A DNA stretch of 64,000 nucleotides. Origin: Akkermansia muciniphila. GTDB lineage: Bacteria > Verrucomicrobiota > Verrucomicrobiia > Verrucomicrobiales > Akkermansiaceae. The stretch is taken from contig NZ_JABDHQ010000004.1 of the NCBI RefSeq assembly GCF_018709685.1, positions 163,510 to 227,509 on the forward strand, read 5' to 3'. Under the pieces are notes generated by a model. That model made no database searches. It was given only the letters and a program-made list of their open reading frames with translations, and was not told where the DNA came from. This document shows, one piece after another, positions 1-7,831 of the stretch. Both the position numbers and the translations under genes were made by a program. Numbering within the stretch: the first letter of the stretch is position 1; the number at the start of each line of letters is the position of its first letter.

Positions 1-1193
1 GCACGGCTACGCAGCCCATATGGAGCCGATTGGAGGATAAGGTTTGGAATTTAAGGCTGAATCCAGATCCTCATATCATTCCCGACTATCAGAAATATTT
101 TGAACTGTTTCATTCCAACCGCCGGATTGCTCTGAATATGATTGAAGAATCCAAACAATGGAAACTTCAGGAGTTTACTGATTTTGCATTAAAACAAGCG
201 CGGATGGGTAACAATACCTTAATGATAGTTAATACGAAATCCTTTGCCCGCAATCTGTATGAGGCCTGTGGCGATGTGGAGGATGTACAAACCTGCCATT
301 TAAGCACAAACATGATCCCGGAGGATCGCTCAGGCATCATCCAACATAAAATAGACAAACACTCTCTTGAAACAGCTAAAAAGACTGGAAGACCTATCTT
401 GTGCTTCAGTACGCAATTAATTGAAGCTGGGGTGGATGTGGACTTTGATGTAGTCATTCGTAGTGCAGCAGGCCTGGACTCTCTTGTCCAGGCCGGTGGC
501 CGCTGCAACAGAAATGCCCGGCTGGACGAGGGAAACATGTTCGTCGTCTTTCCTTCCCAAAAACTGGAGCATACAGACAAATTGGAAGAAATCAGCATTG
601 GCAAATCACTTTTACACCAAATTTTCAGCGACGTGCACGGAAATGCCGATTTACTGATGGAAGAAAACGCCTTGGATTCTTTTTACCGACATTATTATTC
701 TGAGCAACGGAACAAGTTGGCTTACCCGTTGGAGGCCGACAGTTACACCATGATGGACCTGCTTTCTACGAATGAAGCCATAAAAATGGAGGCGCAGCGG
801 ATTCAGTCTGACAGCTCCGACATGCTTCTGCATCAGTCATTCCAAAAAGCGGCAGAAGCTTATAGAGTCATCGAAGGCTTATCCACTCCAGTCATTGTGA
901 ATAAGGGCGAGGGGGCTCAGATTATAGAAAAATTGATAGAGCTGGCGCACCCTCATTCGCAAGAAGAATGGAGAGACGTCCGAAAATTGCTCAGGGACGC
1001 CATGAAGTACACGCTCTCATTAAACTATTCCGAGCAGGAAGTTCATTCCATGCTTGCAGACGGAGTACTTGTGTTACTACCCACGGATTATCCTGTCTAT
1101 ATGCTTTCAGAAATTCATTATGATGAAAAAACTGGATTTTCATGGTCCGGAAAAGAACCCTATGCTAAAAATCCAGGCGCTCTTATCTCTTAA
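1..1193 (+). CDS. cas3: CRISPR-associated helicase-nuclease Cas3, type I-C, C-terminal part (cut by window edge)
   Basis: The frame is open to the left edge, so only the last 396 codons or so are here; the HD nuclease and first helicase lobe lie outside. Visible are the second RecA lobe with GVDVDFDVVIR (helicase motif V region) and QAGGRCNRN (motif VI, with arginines expected to contact ATP), then a long C-terminal domain. Cas3 is recruited by Cascade bound to target DNA, then unwinds and degrades it. The subtype is set by the downstream order cas5-cas8c-cas7. Codon use is more AT-rich than in chromosomal genes further right, consistent with horizontal acquisition. An internal TTG at position 30 could be mistaken for a start, but the homology-like sequence continues upstream of it. 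cas5 follows after 11 nt, so the two are probably co-transcribed. Confidence 0.93.
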   Translation, partial: TATQPIWSRLEDKVWNLRLNPDPHIIPDYQKYFELFHSNRRIALNMIEESKQWKLQEFTDFALKQARMGNNTLMIVNTKSFARNLYEACGDVEDVQTCHLSTNMIPEDRSGIIQHKIDKHSLETAKKTGRPILCFSTQLIEAGVDVDFDVVIRSAAGLDSLVQAGGRCNRNARLDEGNMFVVFPSQKLEHTDKLEEISIGKSLLHQIFSDVHGNADLLMEENALDSFYRHYYSEQRNKLAYPLEADSYTMMDLLSTNEAIKMEAQRIQSDSSDMLLHQSFQKAAEAYRVIEGLSTPVIVNKGEGAQIIEKLIELAHPHSQEEWRDVRKLLRDAMKYTLSLNYSEQEVHSMLADGVLVLLPTDYPVYMLSEIHYDEKTGFSWSGKEPYAKNPGALIS

Positions 1194-1204
1194 TTTATTT
1201 TATC

Positions 1205-1900
1205 ATGGGAAATAACATAGAATACATGGTATCAGGGAAATTGGCCCTATTCACTGATCCCCTCACCCGCATGGGCGGTGAAAAATACTCTTACCACATC
1301 CCTACTTATGAAGCTTTAAAGGGAGTAACCAAATCTATTTATTGGAAGCCCACCATTAATTGGGTCATTGATGAAGTGCGCATCATGAATCCCATTCGGA
1401 CGTTCGCAAAAAACATGAAACTGATCAAGTATCATGAAAGCGGTGCTGAACTGTCAGTATACACTTATTTGATAGATGTTGCTTATCAGGTACGAGCTCA
1501 TTTCGAATGGAATTTGCTTCGCAAGGACATGATGGCGGACCGCATTGAAGGAAAACATGCCGCCATCATCCGCCGCACTCTGGAAAAGGGAGGCAGACGC
1601 GACATCTGCCTGGGCGCACGTGAATGCCAGGCTTATGTGGAACCGTGCCGCTTTGGAAACACACCCGGAGCCTATGATGACACTCCGGAACTCGCCTTCG
1701 GCGTTATGTTCCATGGATTTGATTATCCGGATGAGACGGGAAGAGACGAATTGGGGGTGCGCTTCTGGAAACCCGTCATGAAGAATGGGATTGTAAAATT
1801 CATCCGTCCAGAAGAGTGTAATATAACGAGGGCTGTCCGCAAGATGAAGGCTAATCCTCCACGCTCATGCGGAACAAAAGACTCCTCTTTGGAAGAATAG
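1205..1900 (+). CDS. cas5c: Type I-C Cas5 (Cas5c/Cas5d), pre-crRNA-processing endoribonuclease
   Basis: 231 residues with the RAMP-like start of Cas5 (MVSGKLALFTDPLTR near residue 8). Type I-C lacks Cas6; Cas5 cuts the repeat and stays on the 5-prime handle in Cascade. In characterised Cas5d the active-site triad is Tyr46, Lys116 and His117; here Y46 (SIYWKP), K117 and H118 (EGKHAAI) fall at almost the same positions, so it is probably catalytically active. It sits 11 nt after cas3 and 15 nt before cas8c, in the usual I-C order. The start has no strong Shine-Dalgarno (ATG at 1205). The C-terminal tail ends SSLEE and looks complete. Confidence 0.95.
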   Translation: MGNNIEYMVSGKLALFTDPLTRMGGEKYSYHIPTYEALKGVTKSIYWKPTINWVIDEVRIMNPIRTFAKNMKLIKYHESGAELSVYTYLIDVAYQVRAHFEWNLLRKDMMADRIEGKHAAIIRRTLEKGGRRDICLGARECQAYVEPCRFGNTPGAYDDTPELAFGVMFHGFDYPDETGRDELGVRFWKPVMKNGIVKFIRPEECNITRAVRKMKANPPRSCGTKDSSLEE

Positions 1901-1915
1901 AAAGCGAGGTAAACA

Positions 1916-3838
1916 ATGAACTGGATGGAAGCTTTATATAGGACGTACGAAGACAACGCGCAACAGGTGGGGAAGAACTCTTCGGAAGAGAGAGATTTAA
2001 AAAAACGGACGATCACACCGCTATTCCCGCTTTATCATGGTAGCCAAAATGCCCAGATAACAGTCGTACTGGATGGTTACGGCAATTTCAGACGAGCAGA
2101 AATCGTCCCCACGGGGAGCCAGCAAACAATCATTCCCGTTACTGAAAAATCCGGAGGAAGAACCAGCGGCCTGTGTCCCCACCCTCTTTGCGATAAACTG
2201 CAATATGTAGCGGGAGATTTTACCAGATGGACGAACAACAGCAAAAGCGGGTACAAAGAATATCTAAACCAGTTGGAGTGCTGGAAAGACTTTGATCCTT
2301 CCAATGCCACGCTTTCTGCCATCTTTGCGTACGTATTAAAAGGTACCCTTTTGGAAGATCTTGTTGAATCAAAAATTCTGCCCGTCAATGAAAACTCCTT
2401 CTTAATGAAAAAATGGACGGGCGAAAAGAATGATACACCGGCAATTTATGCAGCCCTCGGAGTGGTCGGCATAGACGCTATCCTTGTAAGATGGAGAGTA
2501 GAAATTCCTGGTAATCTTGTTCCGGACGTATGGAAAAACAAGGAAATGTGGAACTCCTGGATCCGATTTCAAGAATCACGGGGTCAAAACACAGGCTTGT
2601 GCTATGTGACGGGTGAGACCACTAATTTGGCAACACAGCACCCGGCCCGTATCAGAAATGCTGGAGACGGCGCCAAAATCATCTCCTCCAATGATTCTTC
2701 CGGGTTCACGTTCAGAGGAAAATTTGATGACTCGAAGGAGGTGTGCGGGGTAAGCCGTGAAGTCTCCCAGAAAGCCCACAGTGCCTTGAGATGGCTTATT
2801 TCCAACCAGGGGTGGAGAGATGACTCCCAGGCAATCGTAGCTTGGTCATCCAGAAGCCTTTTCATGCCAGGTCCATGGTCTGACACCAGAGAATTGCTGG
2901 AGATGGATCCGGACGAAGAACCTGAAACCATCCAATACACGGCCGAAGAAGTGGGACGAAAGCTTAGAACTAAAATCTCAGGTTATAAAGAAGAAGTAGC
3001 CAACATCAGCAAAGTTTTCATCATGGGCCTGGATTCAGCCACTCCCGGTCGTTTGTCCATCACCTTCTTCAACGAGATGGACTCCGTTGAATATTGGAAT
3101 AACATTGAGCATTGGCATACTAAATGTGTGTGGTGGCAGTGGAGTGAAAAAAACAAATTGCGGTACGCCGGTGCCCCTTCTCCCAGAACCATTGCGGAAG
3201 TGGCCTATGGAAAATCCGTGGACGAAAAATTGCGCAAGCAGACAGTGGTTCGTCTACTTCCCTGCATTATTAAGAGACGACCTGTTCCCCCTGATCTGGT
3301 AGATGCCTGCATCCACAAGGCCTGCAACAGAAGCGGGCTAGAGAATCGGGATTGGAATCTTGCCGTCAATACTGCATGCGCCTTATTTAGATACCAATTT
3401 AACTCAACCCAAAAACAACACCATTACACCATGAGTCTGGATAGAACCATTACAGAGCGGGGATATTTATACGGAAGGCTGCTTGCTGTAGCGGAATTGC
3501 TGGAAAAAGCCGCCCAGAAAGCCTCCTCCGATACGGAACGCCCCACCAATGCGGAAAAACTGATGCAGCGCTTCAGCTCCCACCCACATTCAACGTGGCA
3601 AACTTTGCGCAAAGCACTTGATCCTTATATTCAAATATTAACAAAAAATAAACCAGGATGGAAAAATTACTACGATAAAGAATTAGCAAGTATTCATGAC
3701 CTCTTTGATCAAACCGATTTCATCAATGACAGTAAGGTTTCAGGAGAATTCCTCTTGGGATATTACTGCCAAAAATCGGACATGTTCAATAAAACATCTT
3801 CCTCAAAAGAAGAAGAAAATTCCCAACCTAAAGAATAA
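1916..3838 (+). CDS. cas8c: Type I-C Cascade large subunit Cas8c (Csd1)
   Basis: 640 residues, usual for Csd1. Cas8c recognises the PAM and supports R-loop formation in type I-C Cascade. Recognition is by overall sequence and position between cas5 and cas7; the N-terminal half has the typical LFPLYHGSQNAQITVVLDGYGNF-like opening (first 20 or so residues of that stretch seen near residues 35-55) and a GLCYVTGE segment near residue 222. The start ATG at 1916 has GAGG upstream. The C-terminal 135 codons (from the in-frame ATG at 3431) form a helical domain that in characterised type I-C systems is also made separately as Cas11c. cas7 begins 5 nt after the stop. Confidence 0.93.
   Translation: MNWMEALYRTYEDNAQQVGKNSSEERDLKKRTITPLFPLYHGSQNAQITVVLDGYGNFRRAEIVPTGSQQTIIPVTEKSGGRTSGLCPHPLCDKLQYVAGDFTRWTNNSKSGYKEYLNQLECWKDFDPSNATLSAIFAYVLKGTLLEDLVESKILPVNENSFLMKKWTGEKNDTPAIYAALGVVGIDAILVRWRVEIPGNLVPDVWKNKEMWNSWIRFQESRGQNTGLCYVTGETTNLATQHPARIRNAGDGAKIISSNDSSGFTFRGKFDDSKEVCGVSREVSQKAHSALRWLISNQGWRDDSQAIVAWSSRSLFMPGPWSDTRELLEMDPDEEPETIQYTAEEVGRKLRTKISGYKEEVANISKVFIMGLDSATPGRLSITFFNEMDSVEYWNNIEHWHTKCVWWQWSEKNKLRYAGAPSPRTIAEVAYGKSVDEKLRKQTVVRLLPCIIKRRPVPPDLVDACIHKACNRSGLENRDWNLAVNTACALFRYQFNSTQKQHHYTMSLDRTITERGYLYGRLLAVAELLEKAAQKASSDTERPTNAEKLMQRFSSHPHSTWQTLRKALDPYIQILTKNKPGWKNYYDKELASIHDLFDQTDFINDSKVSGEFLLGYYCQKSDMFNKTSSSKEEENSQPKE
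3431..3838 (+). CDS. cas11c: Probable internally initiated small subunit Cas11c (in frame within cas8c)
   Basis: Type I-C Cascade is known to need a small subunit, Cas11c, translated from an internal start inside cas8c. Here the only well-placed methionine is codon 506 of cas8c (ATG at 3431, MSLDRTITERGYLYGR), giving 135 residues of mostly helical sequence, a fitting size. Upstream bases (AACACCATTACACC) contain no clear Shine-Dalgarno, so the internal start is inferred from family knowledge and size, not from a ribosome binding site. It would line the belly of the complex, two or more copies per Cascade. Confidence 0.5.
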   Translation: MSLDRTITERGYLYGRLLAVAELLEKAAQKASSDTERPTNAEKLMQRFSSHPHSTWQTLRKALDPYIQILTKNKPGWKNYYDKELASIHDLFDQTDFINDSKVSGEFLLGYYCQKSDMFNKTSSSKEEENSQPKE

Positions 3839-3843
3839 AAACC

Positions 3844-4665
3844 ATGTCATTACAACATAAGATAGACTTTGCGGTTATCTTCACCGTAAAAAATGCGAAT
3901 CCTAACGGAGATCCGTTAAATGGCAACCGCCCCCGAACCACTCTTGATGGCAACGGGGAACTTTCCGATGTCTGTTTGAAACGTAAAATCCGTAACAGGC
4001 TCCTTGATTCCGGGGTTCCTATATTTGTACAATCGGACGATCACAAGATAGATACCTGCAAGACATTAAAAGACAGGGCTTCCATTCTTCTGGAAGGGAA
4101 GAAATCCAGGGAGGAACAAACAAATCTGGCTTGCCGGACGTGGTTTGATGTGCGTGCCTTTGGACAACTGTTTGCATATAAAGGTACGGGTGAAAAAAAG
4201 AATGACGGCGTTTCCATCGGTATTCGTGGTCCTGTCACCGTCCAGGCAGCTTTCAGCGTAGAACCTGTTGAAATCACCAGTACCCAAATTACCAAAAGTG
4301 TCAGCGGAGAAGGCGATGGCACAAAAAAAGCATCCGATACCATGGGCATGAAACACCGAGTGGATCATGGAGTCTATGTTTTCTATGGAGCCATTTCTCC
4401 TCAGCTTGCTTCCCTTACAGGATTCAGTGACGAAGATGCAGAAATCTTAAAAAATGCCCTCCCGTTCATGTTTGAAGGGGATGCCTCTTCCGCCCGTCCT
4501 GAAGGCAGCATGGAAGTAAAGAAGGTAATCTGGTGGCAACATTCCTGCCCCGCAGGCCAATATTCTTCCGCCAAGGTACACCGAAGCCTTATTGTTCATG
4601 CTGACGGCACCTATAAGATGGAAAATCTTCCAGGATTGACTCCGGAAGAAATTGATGGTTTTTAA
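3844..4665 (+). CDS. cas7c: Type I-C Cascade backbone protein Cas7c (Csd2)
   Basis: 273 residues. Starts with the Csd2 signature region (IDFAVIFTVKNANPNGDP near residues 7-24), followed by the RAMP/RRM-type core that polymerises along the crRNA spacer. NRPRTT and a DVCLKRKIRNRL segment follow as in other Csd2 proteins. The start is 5 nt after the cas8c stop, so the two are translationally coupled. In the usual I-C operon cas4, cas1 and cas2 follow; here a strong terminator lies 6 nt after the stop instead. Slightly short for the family but ends cleanly. Confidence 0.95.
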   Translation: MSLQHKIDFAVIFTVKNANPNGDPLNGNRPRTTLDGNGELSDVCLKRKIRNRLLDSGVPIFVQSDDHKIDTCKTLKDRASILLEGKKSREEQTNLACRTWFDVRAFGQLFAYKGTGEKKNDGVSIGIRGPVTVQAAFSVEPVEITSTQITKSVSGEGDGTKKASDTMGMKHRVDHGVYVFYGAISPQLASLTGFSDEDAEILKNALPFMFEGDASSARPEGSMEVKKVIWWQHSCPAGQYSSAKVHRSLIVHADGTYKMENLPGLTPEEIDGF

Positions 4666-4671
4666 CATCTT

Positions 4672-4713
4672 GTCCAGGCCCATCTTCATAAGGAAATGGG
4701 CCTGGACTTTATT
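4672..4713 (+). terminator. Rho-independent terminator closing the cas operon
   Basis: A perfect 12-bp stem (GTCCAGGCCCAT pairing with ATGGGCCTGGAC, loop of 12 nt) is followed by TTTATTTGTTCTT. It begins only 6 nt after the cas7 stop, so the operon ends here with no adaptation genes. Confidence 0.9.
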
Positions 4714-4804
4714 TGTTCTTATAGTAAGCAAAAGAAAAAACTGAAACGTCCAGAATTTAAGTGCCTCTTAGTGCTAGCAGTCACTCACCGTGGAGCCACG
4801 TTAT

Positions 4805-5299
4805 TTATTCTCGGCAATATTTTCCATCTGCAAGTACCACGGATGTTTCAATCTGTCTTTCCGGAACCGTCCAATACTTCTTTAACAGCAGCTTCCGTTC
4901 TTCAGGCCCTACCAAATGAAACCCGTTTTTCTGGTAGAAGTCGATCGCCCAGGTCGCATCCGCCCACGTTCCTATTAAAACAGGTTTCTCCTGATCTTTT
5001 CGTAAATAGTTAAGAAGCTGAACTCCAATTCCACGCCGCCTGGCGCATGTCCTGACATAGGCGTGACGTATCAGTTTAACATCTTCCCGGTCCTGAATGC
5101 CCATGACACCAAGAAGGAGCCCCTTATCTTCATAACAGTAAAACTCCACACCATCTCTGATCTGTTCCTTTAATTCATCCATGGGCATGTAAGGTTCCTT
5201 CCATCTGTCGGCAGGAATCCTGTCTTTATAAGCCACGGCTGAATCATTGATAATTTCATAAATCGTTTCCTGTTCCGACTTCAAGCACTTTCTAATCAT
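4805..5299 (-). CDS. GNAT-family N-acetyltransferase
   Basis: 164 residues from ATG at 5299, chosen because GAGGG sits 8 nt upstream; a TTG start ten codons earlier is less likely. The acetyl-CoA binding motif A is clear: RHAYVRTCARRRGIGVQLL (R-x-x-G-x-G/A type, near residues 87-105), then the usual WAIDFYQKNGF segment of small-molecule or antibiotic-type GNATs. The substrate cannot be told. It lies between the cas operon and the CRISPR array where cas4-cas1-cas2 would be expected, on the opposite strand, with its own upstream region; nothing in it suggests a CRISPR role. Confidence 0.85.
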   Translation of the reverse strand: MIRKCLKSEQETIYEIINDSAVAYKDRIPADRWKEPYMPMDELKEQIRDGVEFYCYEDKGLLLGVMGIQDREDVKLIRHAYVRTCARRRGIGVQLLNYLRKDQEKPVLIGTWADATWAIDFYQKNGFHLVGPEERKLLLKKYWTVPERQIETSVVLADGKYCRE

Positions 5300-5599
5300 C
5301 TCATCTATCCCTCTTGATGCAAAATACAACGGAAACTTAACATACCGTTGCCATGTTCCTATAACGAATTCTTCCTGGTTCTAGAAGTTTCATTTGTGTC
5401 ACAGATTACCTTTTTAAATATTTAAGCCCGACTATTATTTTTCTTTATTACTTCAAGAAAGTCGCCCCCAAACCATTCTCACCTTGGCACCCCCTATTTA
5501 ATGCTATGCCATTTAAGAGGGCTGGTATTTGATGGTCGCACCTATATCTCCATACAGGTGTGACAACCATCTAAAACGTATACCCCTTGACGCATATCG
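5300..5599. other. Non-coding stretch between the GNAT gene and the array trailer
   Basis: About 300 bases without a convincing gene. It should hold the GNAT promoter at its left end, has AT-rich palindromic sequence at 5414-5425 (TTAAATATTTAA), and ends in the repeat-related hairpin at 5531-5571 that is listed separately. No cas4, cas1 or cas2 remnant could be recognised. Confidence 0.6.
5531..5571 (-). repeat. Repeat-related hairpin just beyond the trailer end of the array
   Basis: On the plus strand GATGGTCGCACCT (5531-5543) faces AGGTGTGACAACCATC (5556-5571): 6 bp GATGGT/ACCATC plus an inner GTCGCACCT/AGGTGTGAC arm with one mismatch. The inner arm is the same GTCGCACC...GGTGCGAC sequence that ends each CRISPR repeat. 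It lies 29 bp beyond the last, degenerate repeat in the direction of array transcription. It may be a decayed repeat, a stop or stabilising structure for the pre-crRNA, or a Cas5 substrate; there is no U-tract. Confidence 0.5.
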
Positions 5600-7449
5600 T
5601 GTTTAATCCACGCACCCGTGAGGGTGCGACCCAAAACGGGGTGGAAGATTGGGCGCACTATTGGTTTCAATCCACGCACCTGTGAGGGTGCGACACGCCG
5701 TCATGGCGGAACAGGCCAAATGGCTGATGTTTCAATCCACGCACCTGTGAGGGTGCGACGCCCGCAAAAAATTAAAGGGATGCCCGCACTGGCGTTTCAA
5801 TCCACGCACCTGTGAGGGTGCGACCCAGGGCGACGGTGGCAAGGGAATTTCACGACGGGTTTCAATCCACGCACCTGTGAGGGTGCGACTCACGCCCGAC
5901 CAGGCCGAGGCGATTGAAAAAGCGTTTCAATCCACGCACCTGTGAGGGTGCGACTGATGAAGATTATTCCAAACACAATACATGGATTGTTTCAATCCAC
6001 GCACCTGTGAGGGTGCGACGACGCCTATTTCAACTGTAAACCCAACGCATTGGTTTCAATCCACGCACCTGTGAGGGTGCGACGGTTCACAAAGTGTTCT
6101 TTTTTTCTTGAAGAAAGGTTTCAATCCACGCACCTGTGAGGGTGCGACCTCCAGTTTGCCCGGCTGTAAAGGGCGGCAAAAGGTTTCAATCCACGCACCT
6201 GTGAGGGTGCGACCCGGATGGTCCCTCCGTATTGCTCCACCAGGGGGGTTTCAATCCACGCACCTGTGAGGGTGCGACACAGGCGCAAGACGTATTCTGC
6301 CTTGATTGCATTGTTTCAATCCACGCACCTGTGAGGGTGCGACTTTGGATGAATTCTTTCTTGCCCATCGTGTAACGGGTTTCAATCCACGCACCTGTGA
6401 GGGTGCGACCATCCTTGCCTGACGCGGATGACGATCAGGAGCCAGTTTCAATCCACGCACCTGTGAGGGTGCGACTAGACTAGGCTTGCCAGGATGATAC
6501 CTTTCGGGACGTTTCAATCCACGCACCTGTGAGGGTGCGACTCGATGAAATTCACCACGTCTTACGCAGTGACCGTTTCAATCCACGCACCTGTGAGGGT
6601 GCGACCAGCTCGCCGTACACCCAGCAGCGGACGTTTCCGGTTTCAATCCACGCACCTGTGAGGGTGCGACCGGATGACATTAAGACCTGCATTGACGATC
6701 TTGAGTTTCAATCCACGCACCTGTGAGGGTGCGACAAGGTGCGCCAGGATGAAGCCAGGCTGAAAATGGTTTCAATCCACGCACCTGTGAGGGTGCGACA
6801 CGCTGGCGGGCAACGCCCATCAAGAGACGTTCCGTTTCAATCCACGCACCTGTGAGGGTGCGACAGGAGCAGGGACAGAAGGGCGGCAAGGTTGATCCAG
6901 TTTCAATCCACGCACCTGTGAGGGTGCGACAACACGTTGAAATTAAATGGGATTTTGAAGGATGGTTTCAATCCACGCACCTGTGAGGGTGCGACTGCGT
7001 TCCGGCGCCACGACCGCCCGCAAGGCCGGTTTCAATCCACGCACCTGTGAGGGTGCGACGGAAGACCTGGCCATTACCCTGCGCCGCTGCATGGTTTCAA
7101 TCCACGCACCTGTGAGGGTGCGACTTCACCATGGCCGGACGCTTTCCCGAATGTGGAAGTTTCAATCCACGCACCTGTGAGGGTGCGACCGGAGTCCGTG
7201 TCTCCAAAAACCAATTAGTTAAAGTTTCAATCCACGCACCTGTGAGGGTGCGACCCCCCTAAATCTAAAAATTAGAATTAACTCATATGTTTCAATCCAC
7301 GCACCTGTGAGGGTGCGACATCCTATAGCCCCTTATGGGGCATCCTAAAAATAGTTTCAATCCACGCACCTGTGAGGGTGCGACTGCCCTCTCTCCCTCT
7401 GGATAAGGTGCTTGCGTAGTTTCAATCCACGCACCTGTGAGGGTGCGAC
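5600..7449 (-). CRISPR. Type I-C CRISPR array, 29 repeats and 28 spacers, transcribed leftwards
   Basis: 31-nt repeats start GTTTCAATCC and end GGGTGCGAC on the plus strand; spacers are 33-35 nt. Repeat starts: 5600 (degenerate), 5664, 5729, 5794, 5859, 5924, 5989, 6053, 6118, 6183, 6248, 6313, 6379, 6445, 6511, 6575, 6640, 6705, 6769, 6834, 6900, 6965, 7029, 7094, 7159, 7224, 7289, 7354, 7419. All but the first look identical; the first has four differences (three in the first five bases and CCCG for CCTG). On the minus strand the repeat begins GTCGCACC, carries a CGCACC/GGTGCG hairpin and ends GTGGATTGAAAC, the typical type I-C 5-prime handle, so crRNAs read right to left. The degenerate repeat at the left is then the leader-distal end, and the newest spacers are at the right. 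Many spacers look GC-rich and coding-like; the three at 7190-7353 are AT-rich. Confidence 0.98.
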
Positions 7450-7690
7450 GGCGGAAAGGAATATGCGTTGAAAGTTAGTGGTACAAACGGCTCTTTGCGC
7501 CAACCTCTTTCAAGATACATAATCCTTACGCCTTCTATCTTATTGAAGGGAATGTCAATCTACTGGTTTCAATGACTTACAGGAATCGCCGATCTACCGG
7601 GAAATTCCTGTGAGCTTGAGGTTGGCGCAAGCAGATCATCGGTTCAGCAATTCATGTTGGAATCGCTGATTCACCTCTGGTTAACCAACC
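7450..7690 (-). promoter_or_regulatory. Probable CRISPR leader with nested inverted repeats
   Basis: This AT-richer stretch abuts the last intact repeat, at the end opposite the degenerate repeat, so it should hold the array promoter and spacer-integration signals. It has an outer 13-bp inverted repeat TTGCGCCAACCTC (7495-7507) and GAGGTTGGCGCAA (7618-7630); an inner 8-bp one ACAGGAAT (7579-7586) and ATTCCTGT (7604-7611); a third, TCAGCAATTC/GAATCGCTGA (7644-7653, 7660-7669, one mismatch); a palindrome TGGTTAACCA (7678-7687); and direct repeats at 7582-7598 and 7659-7675 (14 of 17 identical). The segment just left of the outer repeat (7565-7572) also carries GTTTCAAT, the repeat start. No gene is seen here. 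Confidence 0.65.
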
Positions 7691-7756
7691 TGTTTTTGAT
7701 GCTAGATGGTCCGTGGCCTATCGTCCAGCAACTTTTTTCCATCACAGTCATTCCGA

Positions 7757-7791
7757 AAACAAAAGGCCGCTCCATTCAACACGGAGCGGCC
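7757..7791 (-). terminator. Rho-independent terminator of glyS
   Basis: A perfect 9-bp stem, GGCCGCTCC (7765-7773) and GGAGCGGCC (7783-7791), is followed on the minus strand by TTTTGTTTT. It lies 40 bp past the glyS stop. Confidence 0.9.
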
Positions 7792-7831
7792 CTGAAGTGT
7801 TTTGCGGCATCAGCGGCCGTCAAAGGCGCCA

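Noticed and set aside
4805..5299. GNAT as a CRISPR accessory or anti-CRISPR acetyltransferase
   Set aside because: Its sequence is an ordinary GNAT on the opposite strand with its own ribosome binding site; location alone is not evidence.
5618..7180. Several open frames of 60-90 codons inside 5600-7449 with repeated peptides such as FNPRTCEGAT or VAPSQVRGLK
   Set aside because: They are translations of the CRISPR repeats; the array explains them entirely.
7495..7630. 136-bp segment flanked by 13-bp inverted repeats as a MITE
   Set aside because: No target-site duplication is seen next to the arms and its place in the CRISPR leader offers a better explanation.
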